Below are positions 54,694-63,316 of a stretch of 64,000 nt of DNA, in pieces; positions within the stretch are counted from its first letter, which is position 1, and the number at the start of each line of letters is the position of its first letter. Below the pieces are notes generated by a model that was not told where the DNA came from, searched no databases, and saw only the letters and a program-made list of their open reading frames with translations. A program made the translations under genes and the position numbers. Where the stretch lies: contig NZ_BNAS01000003.1 in assembly GCF_014653785.1 (NCBI RefSeq), positions 386,117 to 450,116 of the forward strand, written 5' to 3'. Origin of the DNA: Promicromonospora soli. Its GTDB lineage: Bacteria > Actinomycetota > Actinomycetes > Actinomycetales > Cellulomonadaceae.

Positions 54694-56453
54694 GCGAGGT
54701 TGTCCTGCGCATCCGGGACCTGAACGTCACCTTCGCCACCGACGCGGGCGAGGTGCCCGCCGTGCGGGGCATCGATCTCGAGGTGCGGCGCGGCCGGGTG
54801 GTCGCCCTGGTGGGCGAGTCGGGCTCCGGCAAGAGCGTCACCTCGCTGTCCGTCCTGGGCCTGCTGCCCTCGACGGCGCGGATCACGGGTTCGGTCGCGC
54901 TGGCCGACGGCGGCACGCTGCGCGACGTCGTGACCGCTGCCGAGGACCAGCTCGTGGACCTGCGGGGCCGCGTGGCGTCCATGGTCTTCCAGGAGCCGAT
55001 GACCGCGCTGAACCCGACCATGACCCTGGGCGACCAGGTCGCGGAGGCGGTGATGAATCACGAGCGCGTCCCGCGCGCCGTCGCCCGCGAACGGGCGGTC
55101 GGCCTCCTCCGGTCGGTCGGCATCCCCGACCCCGAGAGTCGCGCGCGCCAGTACCCGCACGAGCTGTCCGGCGGGCAGCGGCAGCGCGTGGTCATCGCCA
55201 TCGCGCTGGCCTGCGAGCCGCGCCTGATCGTCGCGGACGAGCCGACGACGGCCCTCGACGCCACCGTGCAGGCCGAGATCCTGGACCTGCTGCGCGAGCT
55301 GGTCGCCGAGCGGGACACCGCGCTGCTGCTCGTCACGCACAACATGGGCGTGGTCGCGGACATCGCCGACGAGGTGGCGGTGATGAGCGGCGGCCGGATC
55401 GTGGAGCACGGGCTGGTGGAGCAGGTGCTGCTCGATCCTGCGCACGAGTACACGCGTACCCTGCTCGACGCCGTCCCGGCCGCCCCGCCGGCGAGCGCGG
55501 CCACTCGCGCGCCGAGCTTGTCGAGACCGGTCCCGACGGGCTCGACGGGGTCGACGGGCTCGATCAACGATCCGGAGATCTCGACAGGCTCGGCCAGCGG
55601 TCGGGAAGTAGTGCTCGACCTGCGCGGCGTCAGCCTCGACTACCGCGTGCAGGGCCGCCACGTCCGCGCGGTGGAGAGCCTCGACCTGACCGTGCGCGCG
55701 GGCGAGATGCTGGGGCTGGTCGGCGAGTCCGGCTCGGGCAAGTCGACGGCGGGGCGGGCCTGCCTCGGCCTGCTCGCGCCGTCGGAGGGCGAGGTGCTGC
55801 TGCTCGGGGCCTCCGTCGCGCGCGCCCGGGGCCGGGCGCGCCGGCGCCTGCTGGCCGACGTCGGCGTCGTGTTCCAGGACCCGGGCGGGTCACTGGACCC
55901 GCGCAAGGTCGTGGGCGAGTCGATCGCCGAGCCGCTGGCGATCCACGGTCGCGACGGGCGGCGCCTGTCGGCGACGGAGCGCCGGGCGCGGGTCGGCGAG
56001 CTGCTGGACGCGGTGCGGCTGCCCGCGGGCGCGGCGCGCCGCTACCCGCACGAGTTCTCCGGCGGGCAGCGCCAGCGCATCGGTCTGGCGCGCGCCCTGG
56101 CGCTGCGCCCGCGCCTGCTGGTGGCCGACGAGCCGACGAGCGCCCTCGACGTCTCCGTGCAGGCCGAGGTGCTGCAGGTGCTGCGCGACCTGCACGCGGA
56201 GCTGGGGTTCGGCTGCCTGTTCATCAGCCACGACCTGGGCGTGGTGCACGAGCTGACCGATCGCGTCGCCGTGCTCCGGTCGGGGCGCCTCGTGGAGAGC
56301 GGCCCGACAGCCGAGGTGTTCAGCGCGCCGCGCGAGCAGTACACGGCTGAGCTGCTGGCGTCCGTCCCGACGCCGGACCCGGGGGCGCAGCGCGAGCGCC
56401 GCGAGGCTCGGCTGCGGCTGGTATCGGGTGCCGCGTCCGGCGCCGCCCGATGA
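54690..56453 (+). CDS. Fused dual ATP-binding ABC transporter protein (DppD-DppF)
   Basis: 587 residues with two complete ATPase domains. First: Walker A GESGSGKSVTS, signature LSGGQRQRV, Walker B LIVADEPTTALD. Second: GESGSGKSTAGRA, FSGGQRQRIGLA, LLVADEPTSALD. Between them, at about residues 275-301, the linker is Ser/Thr/Gly/Pro-rich and coincides with a palindromic DNA repeat (55514-55591). A single polypeptide thus powers the importer. Confidence 0.95.
   Translation: MSEVVLRIRDLNVTFATDAGEVPAVRGIDLEVRRGRVVALVGESGSGKSVTSLSVLGLLPSTARITGSVALADGGTLRDVVTAAEDQLVDLRGRVASMVFQEPMTALNPTMTLGDQVAEAVMNHERVPRAVARERAVGLLRSVGIPDPESRARQYPHELSGGQRQRVVIAIALACEPRLIVADEPTTALDATVQAEILDLLRELVAERDTALLLVTHNMGVVADIADEVAVMSGGRIVEHGLVEQVLLDPAHEYTRTLLDAVPAAPPASAATRAPSLSRPVPTGSTGSTGSINDPEISTGSASGREVVLDLRGVSLDYRVQGRHVRAVESLDLTVRAGEMLGLVGESGSGKSTAGRACLGLLAPSEGEVLLLGASVARARGRARRRLLADVGVVFQDPGGSLDPRKVVGESIAEPLAIHGRDGRRLSATERRARVGELLDAVRLPAGAARRYPHEFSGGQRQRIGLARALALRPRLLVADEPTSALDVSVQAEVLQVLRDLHAELGFGCLFISHDLGVVHELTDRVAVLRSGRLVESGPTAEVFSAPREQYTAELLASVPTPDPGAQRERREARLRLVSGAASGAAR
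55514..55591. repeat. Palindromic repeat inserted in frame in the ATPase linker
   Basis: Outer arms GAGCTTGTCGAGA and TCTCGACAGGCTC pair with one mismatch over 13 bases. Inside are three CGACGGG units. The element is 78 bases, a multiple of three, and encodes a flexible Ser/Thr/Gly linker. Similar TCGACA..GCTC palindromes are, as I recall, frequent intergenic repeats in Micrococcales. Confidence 0.6.
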
Positions 56454-57358
56454 CGGGAGGGGCCACAGCGGGTGTCGACATCGGCGGTACGAAGATCCGC
56501 GCCGCCGTCGTCACGCCCGACGGTGAGGTGCTCGCCTCGGCGACCGCGCCCACTCCGTCAGGCGGCGAGGCGATGCTCGACGTCTCGGCGGACCTCGTCG
56601 CGCGCGCAACGGCCTCGGCCGGGACGCCGGTGGCGGCCGTCGGTGTCGGTGCGGCGGGCGTCGTCGACCCCGGGACGGGCGAGGTGCTAGCGGCGAGCGA
56701 CTCCTTTGTCGCCTGGGTCGGCACGAACCTGCGCGCCGGTCTCGCGTCCCGGACCGGCCTGCCGGTCACTGCCGCGAACGACGTCGACTCGTTCCTCGTG
56801 GGCGAGGCGACCTGGGGCGCCGTCCGGGGCGTCAGGTCGGCGGCGGGGATCGCGCTCGGGACCGGTGTCGGGGGAGCGCTCTGGCTGAACGGCGCGCTGT
56901 ATCGCGGTGCCGGCGCGGCCGGGGAGATCGGGCACATGCCCGGGTTCGGCGACGCGAGGTGCACGTGCGGCCAGCGCGGTCACCTGGAGACGCTGGCGTC
57001 GGGGCGTTCCGTCGAGCGGCGGTACGCGGAGCTCGCCGGTGGTGGTGCTGGGGATGTTGGCGCCACTCAGATCGAGGCCCGAGCGCGCGCCGGCGACCGG
57101 ACGGCGGTCCGGGTGCTCGCCGACGCCGGGCGGGCCGTGGGGTCGGCGGTCCTCGTGCTGGCGGCGCTCCTCGACGTCGGACGCGTGGTGGTGGGTGGCG
57201 GCCTCGCCCGCGCCTGGGACCTGCTGGAACCGGCGCTCCTGGCGCGGATCCGCGACGAACCGCCGGTGTCGGGGCACACGGTCGAGGTGCGCCCGGCGGT
57301 GCTCGGCGGGGACGCGACGGTGGTGGGCGCGGCGGCCCTGGCGAGGAGCGGGCTGTGA
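56450..57358 (+). CDS. ROK family sugar kinase
   Basis: 302 residues. ROK kinase: phosphate motif GVDIGGTKIRAAVV, catalytic AANDVDSFLVGEATWGA with the base Asp, ALGTGVGGALWLNGALYRG, and zinc motif CTCGQRGHLET in which the third Cys is His. No DNA-binding domain. Last gene of the importer operon, overlapping the ATPase gene by four bases. It would phosphorylate a sugar, suggesting the imported ligand carries one (inference). Confidence 0.9.
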   Translation: MTGGATAGVDIGGTKIRAAVVTPDGEVLASATAPTPSGGEAMLDVSADLVARATASAGTPVAAVGVGAAGVVDPGTGEVLAASDSFVAWVGTNLRAGLASRTGLPVTAANDVDSFLVGEATWGAVRGVRSAAGIALGTGVGGALWLNGALYRGAGAAGEIGHMPGFGDARCTCGQRGHLETLASGRSVERRYAELAGGGAGDVGATQIEARARAGDRTAVRVLADAGRAVGSAVLVLAALLDVGRVVVGGGLARAWDLLEPALLARIRDEPPVSGHTVEVRPAVLGGDATVVGAAALARSGL

Positions 57359-57385
57359 CGACTGACTGGACGTGTCGGCTCTTGA

Positions 57386-57480
57386 CGCCGGGGGAAACAG
57401 ATACCCGCCGGGTGGGTAACGGACAGGTAGCAATGCTCCCTGTGCGTTACCCACCCGGCGGGATCATGATTCCCCCGGCG
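57386..57480. terminator. 95-bp hairpin between convergent genes
   Basis: Arms of 42 bases with four mismatches, CGCCGGGGGAA at the foot and GGTGGGTAACG near the top, enclose an 11-base loop. It sits between the ROK kinase and the convergent hsp20 gene. It is the largest palindrome in the window; bidirectional termination is likely. Confidence 0.75.
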
Positions 57481-57505
57481 CGGCAGCCTGCGCCGCGCCG
57501 GCTGG

Positions 57506-57925
57506 TCAGGCGGCGGTGGTGACCTCGATGCGCTGCGGCGTCGTGCCGGCGAAGACGCCGGGCACGGTGACCGTCAGGACGCCCGCGTCGTAGGACGCGC
57601 GGACGGCGTCGCCGTCCACGGTCTTCGGCAGCGTGACGACACGGCGGAAGGAACCGAAGCGGACCTCCGAGATGCGGCGGCCCTCGGACTCCTCCGAACG
57701 CTGGTCCTTGCGCTCGCCGCGTACGACGAGCTTGCGGCCCTCGACCTCGACGGTGATGTCGTCGGCCGGGTCGACGCCGGGCAGGTCGAGGCGGGCGACG
57801 AGGTCCTCGCCCTCACGGTAGACGTCGGCCGCGGGCACGGGGCCCTCGTTGACGGCGAGCTGCGGGCTCCACGAGTCGCGCAGCCAGGTGTGGGCGAACG
57901 GTGAACGGGTCAGAACGGTGGTCAT
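57506..57925 (-). CDS. Hsp20/alpha-crystallin small heat shock protein
   Basis: 139 residues. Alpha-crystallin domain about 30-130: VPAADVYREGEDLVARLDLPG, DITVEVEGRKLVVRGER, SFRRVVTLPKTVDGDAVRASYDAGVLTVTVP. The ATP-independent holdase prevents aggregation under heat. ATG 57925 with GGAGGAGA upstream. A HAIR element lies about 40 bases upstream of the start, so HspR control is likely. Confidence 0.95.
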   Translation of the reverse strand: MTTVLTRSPFAHTWLRDSWSPQLAVNEGPVPAADVYREGEDLVARLDLPGVDPADDITVEVEGRKLVVRGERKDQRSEESEGRRISEVRFGSFRRVVTLPKTVDGDAVRASYDAGVLTVTVPGVFAGTTPQRIEVTTAA

Positions 57926-57962
57926 GTTGTTCTCCTCCGGATCGGATTGATGATCGGTACAA

Positions 57963-57983
57963 CCTGAGTCGACCCGACTCAAT
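57963..57983. promoter_or_regulatory. HAIR element (HspR operator) upstream of hsp20
   Basis: Read on the minus strand, ATTGAGT-N7-ACTCAGG closely fits the known HspR-associated inverted repeat CTTGAGT-N7-ACTCAAG (12 of 14 defined bases). Core TGAGTCGACCCGACTCA is a perfect palindrome. Confidence 0.7.
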
Positions 57984-58020
57984 TTCCGGATTCGCTGACG
58001 GCGGACGACGACGGCTGGGT

Positions 58021-58284
58021 TCAGGCCGCGCGGGCGCGGACTCCGATGCGTAGGCCGAGGTCGCCGAGCTCGTCCAGCAGAGCGACCGTGCCCCAGACCT
58101 GGTTTCGCGTGCGGTCTGTGAGCGGCCGGATGATTCCGCCGTCGCGCAGCCGGCCGATGGCCGCATGCACGGTGGAGATCGCGCCACCAGTCATGGCCTC
58201 TGCATCCTCGGACGAGAAGACCGGGTGAGCAGGCAGTGTGTCGAGGAGCGCTGCGGCAAGGGCCCTCGCGATCCGGTACGTCAT
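58021..58284 (-). pseudogene. C-terminal winged-helix remnant of a Fic family protein
   Basis: 87 codons: IARALAAALLDTLPAHPVFSS, TGGAISTVHAAIGRLRDGGIIRPL, DRTRNQVWGTVALLDELGDLG. This matches the C-terminal DNA-binding-like domain that follows the catalytic domain in many actinobacterial Fic proteins. The HPFxxGNGR motif and everything before it are missing. Similarity stops at about 58280, where a rightward membrane-protein gene begins, so the break is sharp. A free-standing wHTH protein is possible but less likely. Confidence 0.6.
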
Positions 58285-58600
58285 GTCGTACTTCGGCGGG
58301 CTGTGGGCCGGGGTGGCGTTGGTGCTGGCCATCGCCCTTGCCGCAGTGGTGCTGGCCGCACGCGAGACGCTGCGTGGGCTCACGCCCCGGCTGGCGGGTC
58401 TTGTCATTGTCGCTGTGGCGGCGTCGCTGGTAGTGGGGTGCGCGCTCGGGGCGGTCGCGGCCGCCGTCGGGACGGTCGCGTATGTCGAGGAGGCACTCGG
58501 CCGAGGTGCGGTCGTCGCGTTTGCAGGGCTGGTCGCGACGGCGGCTCTTGCCGACCGGCTCTTGGCCGCCCGAGGTGCCGACCGCATCAGTGCCGCGTGA
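58283..58600 (+). CDS. Small membrane protein, unrecognised
   Basis: 105 residues with three predicted helices: LWAGVALVLAIALAAVVLAA, LAGLVIVAVAASLVVGCALGAVAAAVG, GAVVAFAGLVATAALADRLL. No family recognised. It starts at the same CATG as the Fic remnant on the other strand, and its own 5' part may have been cut by the same rearrangement. Overlaps the S66 peptidase by 14 bases. Confidence 0.5.
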   Translation: MSYFGGLWAGVALVLAIALAAVVLAARETLRGLTPRLAGLVIVAVAASLVVGCALGAVAAAVGTVAYVEEALGRGAVVAFAGLVATAALADRLLAARGADRISAA

Positions 58601-59588
58601 TCGTCAGCCTTGTCCCGTCCTCGCCTACGACGAGCTCCGCCTCGCCGCCGACCGGGAACGTGAGCAGCGGGCTCGTGTGCCCGAAGTCCACGCCGGCCAG
58701 GACAGGCTTGCCGCGCAGCGCCGGCTGGCGCGCCACGATCTCGTCGAGCGCCTCACGCGTCACGGCGGAGGCGGCCTGGAACCGGCCGATGACCAGCCCT
58801 TTCACGCCGTCGGCGTCGGGCAGCTGGAGCAGCGAGGTGAGCTGCCGCGCGACGTGGGCAGCGTCCGACTCGAAGGCGTCCTCGAGGAACAGCAGTGCGC
58901 CGTCCAGCGACGGCATGTAGGCGGTGCCCTGCAGCAGGCTGAGCGTGCCGAGGTTGCCGCCGACGATCCGGCCGGAGGCCTGCCCCGGGCGCAGCGGCCA
59001 CCAGCCCTCGTTCGGGACCGGGGTGCGGGCGTCCTGGTCGGCGAACCACATGTCGTCGGTCCAGGCGGGCGCGGGTTCGACCGCGATCGGGGCGTCGTTG
59101 GTCACCGCGGCGCGGAACCAGTCGCCGGTGGGCTCGAAGTGGTCGCGCATGCCCCAGCTCGACCAGTGCGGGCCGGAGTACGTGACCAGGCCGGTGCGGG
59201 CCAGGATCGCGTTCTGCAGCGCGGTGATGTCCGAGTATCCGCAGAAGACCTTCGGGTTGGCCGCGATGAGGTCGAAGTCCAGGTGGGGGAGCAGTTCGTT
59301 GCTGTTGAACCCGCCGATCACGGTGATGATCCCCGCCACGCCAGGGTCGGCGAACGCGGCGTGCAGGTCTGCCACCCGGTGCTCGATCGAGGTGCTGCGG
59401 AACTGGTCGTCCTCGTCGACATGCTCGCCGAACGTGAGGGTGAGCCCCATGGCGGCGAACCGTTCGTCGATCCACCGGGTGTTGTCGTGCTCCATGATCA
59501 TCGACCGCGACCTTGCGGGCGCGACCACCCGGACGGTGTCACCGGGACGGAGCTTGGGCGGGACGACGGTCTGTGCTGACTCGAACAT
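58587..59588 (-). CDS. S66 family LD-carboxypeptidase/MccF-like peptidase
   Basis: 333 residues. S66 features: GGFNSNELLPHLDFDLI, nucleophile Ser in VFCGYSDITALQNAI, Glu in GALLFLEDAFESD and His in VDFGHTSPLLTFPVG. The extended loop with GPHWSSWGMRDHFEPTGDWF resembles MccF, which detoxifies microcin C-like peptide-nucleotides, more than muropeptide LD-carboxypeptidases. The true substrate is uncertain. Confidence 0.88.
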   Translation of the reverse strand: MFESAQTVVPPKLRPGDTVRVVAPARSRSMIMEHDNTRWIDERFAAMGLTLTFGEHVDEDDQFRSTSIEHRVADLHAAFADPGVAGIITVIGGFNSNELLPHLDFDLIAANPKVFCGYSDITALQNAILARTGLVTYSGPHWSSWGMRDHFEPTGDWFRAAVTNDAPIAVEPAPAWTDDMWFADQDARTPVPNEGWWPLRPGQASGRIVGGNLGTLSLLQGTAYMPSLDGALLFLEDAFESDAAHVARQLTSLLQLPDADGVKGLVIGRFQAASAVTREALDEIVARQPALRGKPVLAGVDFGHTSPLLTFPVGGEAELVVGEDGTRLTITRH

Positions 59589-59679
59589 GCCCGCAGCCTA
59601 GGGCGACGTCTTCTCCTCGGCTCTCGCACCTCGGCGGCGTACGAGTGTGCACGGGGCGCCGTTCGGACGTGCATCACGC

Positions 59680-60852
59680 TCAGCCGTGGATCGGGCCGTC
59701 CGTCTCGCGCAGCGGGCGGGCGGAGGCGCCCGACCGGGCGGCGATCATCTCCGCCGCTATGGATACAGCCGTCTCGTCCGGAGTGCGCGCGCCCAGGTCC
59801 AGTCCGATCGGGCTGCGCAGCCGCGCCAGCGCCTCGGGCGGAACACCGTCCTCGATCAGCCGCGCCTCCCGTTCGGCATGCGCCCGCCGCGAGCCCATGG
59901 CGCCCACGTAGGTACCGGCCGGCAGGTTGGTGAGCGCCGTGCGCAGGAGCGGCACGTCGAACTTGGCGTCGTGGGTCAGCACGCACACCGCGTCGTGCGC
60001 GGTCACCCGCCCGGCTTCGATCTCGGCGGCGAGGTAGCGGTGCGGCCACTCGGTCACGACCTCGTCGGCCTCCGGGAAACGGGCGGGTGTCGCGAAGATG
60101 GGGCGGGCGTCGCACACCGTGACGCGGTACCCGAGCAGCCGGCCAACGCGCGCCATGGCCGCCGCGAAGTCGATGGCGCCGAACACCAGCAGCCGCGGGC
60201 GCGGGGCGAAGACCTGCAGAAACACCTGCGTCCCGGTGCCGGTGCGCTCCCCGCGCGGCCCGTACTCGCGTACGGCGGAGACACCGGCCGCGACCTGTCC
60301 GACGGCGTCCACGGTCACCGCGGCATCGAGCCCGCTGTGCCCGAGCCCGCCGTCCGGGAGTCCCTCGTCCGCGCCTGCCTCTGCGCGGGGAAGGAGGAGA
60401 TGGCGGCCGAGCACGCCGTCGTCAGGCCCAGCGATGACCGTGGCGAGGCAGACGCCCGATGCGGGCAGGCCGCCGTCGGGCAGCGGGATCCCCGTGCCCA
60501 TCACGGCCTGGGCGAACCTCTCGAAGCCCGGCCAGGTCTGCCGGGAGAGGGGCGTGACAAGGACCTCGATGGTCCCACCGCAGGTCAGGCCCACCTCGAA
60601 GGCGGCATCGTCGGAGACGCCGTAGCGCGCCAGGACCGGGCGACCGGTCTCGGCGACCTCGAGGCAGAGGTCGTAGACGGCGCCCTCGACACACCCGCCG
60701 GACACCGATCCGACGACCTCGCCGCCCGGGCCCACGGCCATCGCGGCGCCGGGTTCGCGCGGCGCGGACCGGAACGTGCGCACGACCGTTGCCACGGCCG
60801 CGCGCTCGTCGGCACGCCACCAGTCGAGCAGCTGTGGGAGCACATCCCGCAT
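59680..60852 (-). CDS. xdhC: XdhC/CoxI family molybdoenzyme maturation protein
   Basis: 390 residues from ATG 60852. N-terminal XdhC_CoxI domain (ATVVRTFRSAPREPGAAMAV, GSVSGGCVEGAVYD) and C-terminal Rossmann XdhC_C domain (RLLVFGAIDFAAAMARVGRLLGYRVTVCDARP in the usual order, VGAMGSRRAHAERE). These proteins bind Mo cofactor and hand it, sulfurated, to xanthine-dehydrogenase-type enzymes. No such enzyme is in the window, but moeA and moaE follow nearby. Confidence 0.92.
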   Translation of the reverse strand: MRDVLPQLLDWWRADERAAVATVVRTFRSAPREPGAAMAVGPGGEVVGSVSGGCVEGAVYDLCLEVAETGRPVLARYGVSDDAAFEVGLTCGGTIEVLVTPLSRQTWPGFERFAQAVMGTGIPLPDGGLPASGVCLATVIAGPDDGVLGRHLLLPRAEAGADEGLPDGGLGHSGLDAAVTVDAVGQVAAGVSAVREYGPRGERTGTGTQVFLQVFAPRPRLLVFGAIDFAAAMARVGRLLGYRVTVCDARPIFATPARFPEADEVVTEWPHRYLAAEIEAGRVTAHDAVCVLTHDAKFDVPLLRTALTNLPAGTYVGAMGSRRAHAEREARLIEDGVPPEALARLRSPIGLDLGARTPDETAVSIAAEMIAARSGASARPLRETDGPIHG

Positions 60853-60997
60853 GCGGGCCTCCTTGTGAGCGAGAGCCTCCATTCTCGCCCCGCCGGCGCG
60901 GGTCATCGGCCGTTCGCCGGATCCGCGGCACCTGGGTGTCGCAGACCGGGGCGCGGGGCCATGATGGAAGGAACCGCAGCGACGCGAGGAGGAACCT

Positions 60998-61486
60998 ATG
61001 AAGGCAGCAGTGGGCGACCGGATAGTCACGGCCTCTGGAGTGGTCGGCGGCGCGGTGCGCGACGGCGTGGTGACCGAGTGTCCCCACGGCGACGGCTCGC
61101 CGCCCTTCCGCGTGAAGTGGTCCGACACCGGCGAGGAGACGCTCGTCTACCCCGGTCCGGACACGTTCGTGGAACCGCAGGCTCGCCTGGAATCGAGCGA
61201 GTGGGAGGAGCATCGGCCGGGGCGCTCGCTCACCTGGGACGTCCGGGTCACCGTGGTCGAGTCAGGCGGCAGCACGACGGCGGAGGCCACCGTGGTGAAG
61301 GGCCCACCGGGTGCGCTGCGCGGCGTCGGGCACGCCAGGAAGGCACCGGAGGACCCGGAGGTTCCGCAGATCGGCGACGAGATCGCAGCCGCCCGGGCGC
61401 TGCGGCGGCTGGCCGACCGACTGATCGCCATGGCCGAGGCGGACGTCTCCGCGGCGGTCGGGCACAAGGCGCACGTTCACGAATAG
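60998..61486 (+). CDS. DUF1918/DUF1876 two-domain protein
   Basis: 162 residues. Residues 1-60 are DUF1918 (MKAAVGDRIVTASGVVGGAVRDG, FRVKWSDTGEETLVYPGPD). Residues about 78-150 are DUF1876 (TWDVRVTVVESGGSTTAEATV, GVGHARKAPEDPEVPQIGDE, AARALRRLADRL). Both are small actinobacterial domains of unknown role, often stress-associated. GAGGAGG precedes the ATG. Confidence 0.88.
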   Translation: MKAAVGDRIVTASGVVGGAVRDGVVTECPHGDGSPPFRVKWSDTGEETLVYPGPDTFVEPQARLESSEWEEHRPGRSLTWDVRVTVVESGGSTTAEATVVKGPPGALRGVGHARKAPEDPEVPQIGDEIAAARALRRLADRLIAMAEADVSAAVGHKAHVHE

Positions 61487-61545
61487 TCCGGAGGCGGGCG
61501 CATGACCGACGGGTGAAGCGGCGGCCGGAGCGTGGCCGGGCATGC

Positions 61546-61577
61546 GCACCCGGGCCGAGCGTGCTCGACCCGGGTGC
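61546..61577. terminator. Hairpin between DUF1918 gene and moeA
   Basis: GCACCCGGGCCGAGC and GCTCGACCCGGGTGC pair at 14 of 15 positions around GT. It lies 60 bases after the DUF1918 stop and before moeA. No T-run follows. A GC-rich terminator is the likely role. Confidence 0.6.
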
Positions 61578-61626
61578 GGCCCCTGCGGGCGTGCCTCCCG
61601 CGCTGAGCGCCGGGTAGGTTGCGGAC

Positions 61627-62865
61627 ATGAGCGAGCGCGTGGACGTGGAACTGCACCGGGCCGACGTCGCGGAGCTTCTCGCGGAGCTCGCCGACCGGCC
61701 GACCGAAGAGGTATCGATCCACCGGGACGCGCTCGGCCGGGTGCTTGCGCACGACGTCGTAGCCCCCGGGCCGTTGCCCCGCTTCCGCAACTCGCAGATG
61801 GACGGCTTCGCGGTACGGGCCGCCGACGTCGCCTCGGCCGCCCCGGGCGCGCCCGTCACCCTGCCCGTCGCGGGCGACGTCGCTGCCGCGCCCGGCGAGC
61901 CGGCCCCGCTGGAGCCCGGCACGGCGGTCCGGATCATGACCGGCGCCCCGGTGCCCGACGGCGCGGACGCCGTGATCCCCGTCGAGGACACCGACCATGT
62001 GACCTTCAACGGTGCGGGGGACACTCCGGCTACGAAGGTCGAGGTCGCGCGCCGGCGGGCCGCCGGGGAGTTCGTGCGGGAGCCCGGGTCCGACGTCGCC
62101 GCGGGCGACGTCGTGCTGCGCGCCGGCACCGTCCTCGCGCCGCACCACGTGGCGGCTGCCGCCGCGTGCGGCATCGCCCGCCTGACTGTCCTGGTGCCGG
62201 TCTCGGTGGCGGTCGTGTCCACGGGGAGCGAGCTCGTCCCGCCGGACGGCGAGCCCGGCCCCGGGCAGATCTGGGACGCCAACGGTCCCGCGCTCAGCGC
62301 CGCCGTTCGTGCCGCGGGCGGGCGGGTGGGCCTGCGCCTGACCGTGCCCGACGACCCGGAGACCGTGCGCGTCGGGCTGGAGCGCGCGGCCGCGTTGTGC
62401 GACCTGGTGCTCACGACCGGGGGCGTCAGCCAGGGCGCGTACGAGGTGGTCAAGGACGCCCTGCCCGAGGTCACGTTCCGCTCCGTGGCGATGCAGCCCG
62501 GCGGGCCCCAGGGGTTCGGCCGGATCGCGGGCACGCCCGTGCTCGCCTTCCCGGGCAACCCGGTCAGCGCGCAGGTCTCGTTCGTCGTGTTCCTCCGGGA
62601 CGTCCTGCGGCGGGCGGGCGGCCTGCCGCCGGTCGAGCGGGTTCGCGCGGTGCTCGACGACGCCGTCGTCTCGCCGGCCGGGAAGCGGCAGCTGCTGCGG
62701 GGGCGGTGGGTGCACGACGCCGGCGCCCAACCGCGCGTCGCGGTCGTCGGCGGGCCGGGGTCGCACCTCGTGGCGTCGATGGCGGCGGCGGACGTGCTGA
62801 TCGACGTCCCCGCGGCCGCGACTACGCTCGAACCGGGTGCCGAGGTGGCCGCGTGGCCGCTGTGA
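61627..62865 (+). CDS. moeA: Molybdopterin molybdotransferase MoeA
   Basis: 412 residues. MoeA features: FRNSQMDGFAVRAADV, GTAVRIMTGAPVPDGADAV, VVSTGSELVPP, WDANGPALSA, LTTGGVSQGAYEVVKDAL and LAFPGNPVSAQVSF. It inserts molybdate into adenylylated molybdopterin. Followed by moaE 31 bases later. Confidence 0.96.
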   Translation: MSERVDVELHRADVAELLAELADRPTEEVSIHRDALGRVLAHDVVAPGPLPRFRNSQMDGFAVRAADVASAAPGAPVTLPVAGDVAAAPGEPAPLEPGTAVRIMTGAPVPDGADAVIPVEDTDHVTFNGAGDTPATKVEVARRRAAGEFVREPGSDVAAGDVVLRAGTVLAPHHVAAAAACGIARLTVLVPVSVAVVSTGSELVPPDGEPGPGQIWDANGPALSAAVRAAGGRVGLRLTVPDDPETVRVGLERAAALCDLVLTTGGVSQGAYEVVKDALPEVTFRSVAMQPGGPQGFGRIAGTPVLAFPGNPVSAQVSFVVFLRDVLRRAGGLPPVERVRAVLDDAVVSPAGKRQLLRGRWVHDAGAQPRVAVVGGPGSHLVASMAAADVLIDVPAAATTLEPGAEVAAWPL

Positions 62866-62896
62866 CGTCGCACCGACGGACGACGAGGGATACGTG

Positions 62897-63316
62897 ATGG
62901 ACGAGGTAGTGCGCGTGACGCAGGACGTTCTTGACGAGGCCGTCGGGCGGGCCGTCGAGGCGGCGGTGGCCGCACCCGAGTGCGGTGCCGTGGTCACGTT
63001 CCGCGGCGTGGTGCGCGACGAGGACAGCGGCCGCGACGTCACCAGCCTCGACTACGAGGCGCACCCCGACGCGACCGCCGTCCTGCAAAAAGTGTGTCAG
63101 GCGGTGGCCGCCGAGACCGGCCTGCGGGTAGCCGCCACGCACCGGTACGGGCACCTCGAGGTGGGGGACGTCGCGCTCGTGGCGTCGGCGTCGGCCGGGC
63201 ACCGCAAGGAGGCGTTCGAGGCGTGCTCCCTGCTGGTGGAGCGCATCAAGGCCGAGGTGCCGATCTGGAAGAAGCAGCAGTTCACCGACGGCGAGTCCGA
63301 ATGGGTAGGCCTGTAG
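62897..63316 (+). CDS. moaE: Molybdopterin synthase catalytic subunit MoaE
   Basis: 139 residues from ATG 62897 (GTG at 62894 also possible). MoaE motifs: GAVVTFRGVVRDEDSGRDV, LDYEAHPDATAVL, ATHRYGHLEVGDVALVASASAGHR and the catalytic-site Lys cluster VPIWKKQQFTDGESEWVG. It adds dithiolene sulfur to the precursor using MoaD-thiocarboxylate. The 3' end overlaps the convergent glycosyltransferase by 35 bases. Confidence 0.95.
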   Translation: MDEVVRVTQDVLDEAVGRAVEAAVAAPECGAVVTFRGVVRDEDSGRDVTSLDYEAHPDATAVLQKVCQAVAAETGLRVAATHRYGHLEVGDVALVASASAGHRKEAFEACSLLVERIKAEVPIWKKQQFTDGESEWVGL

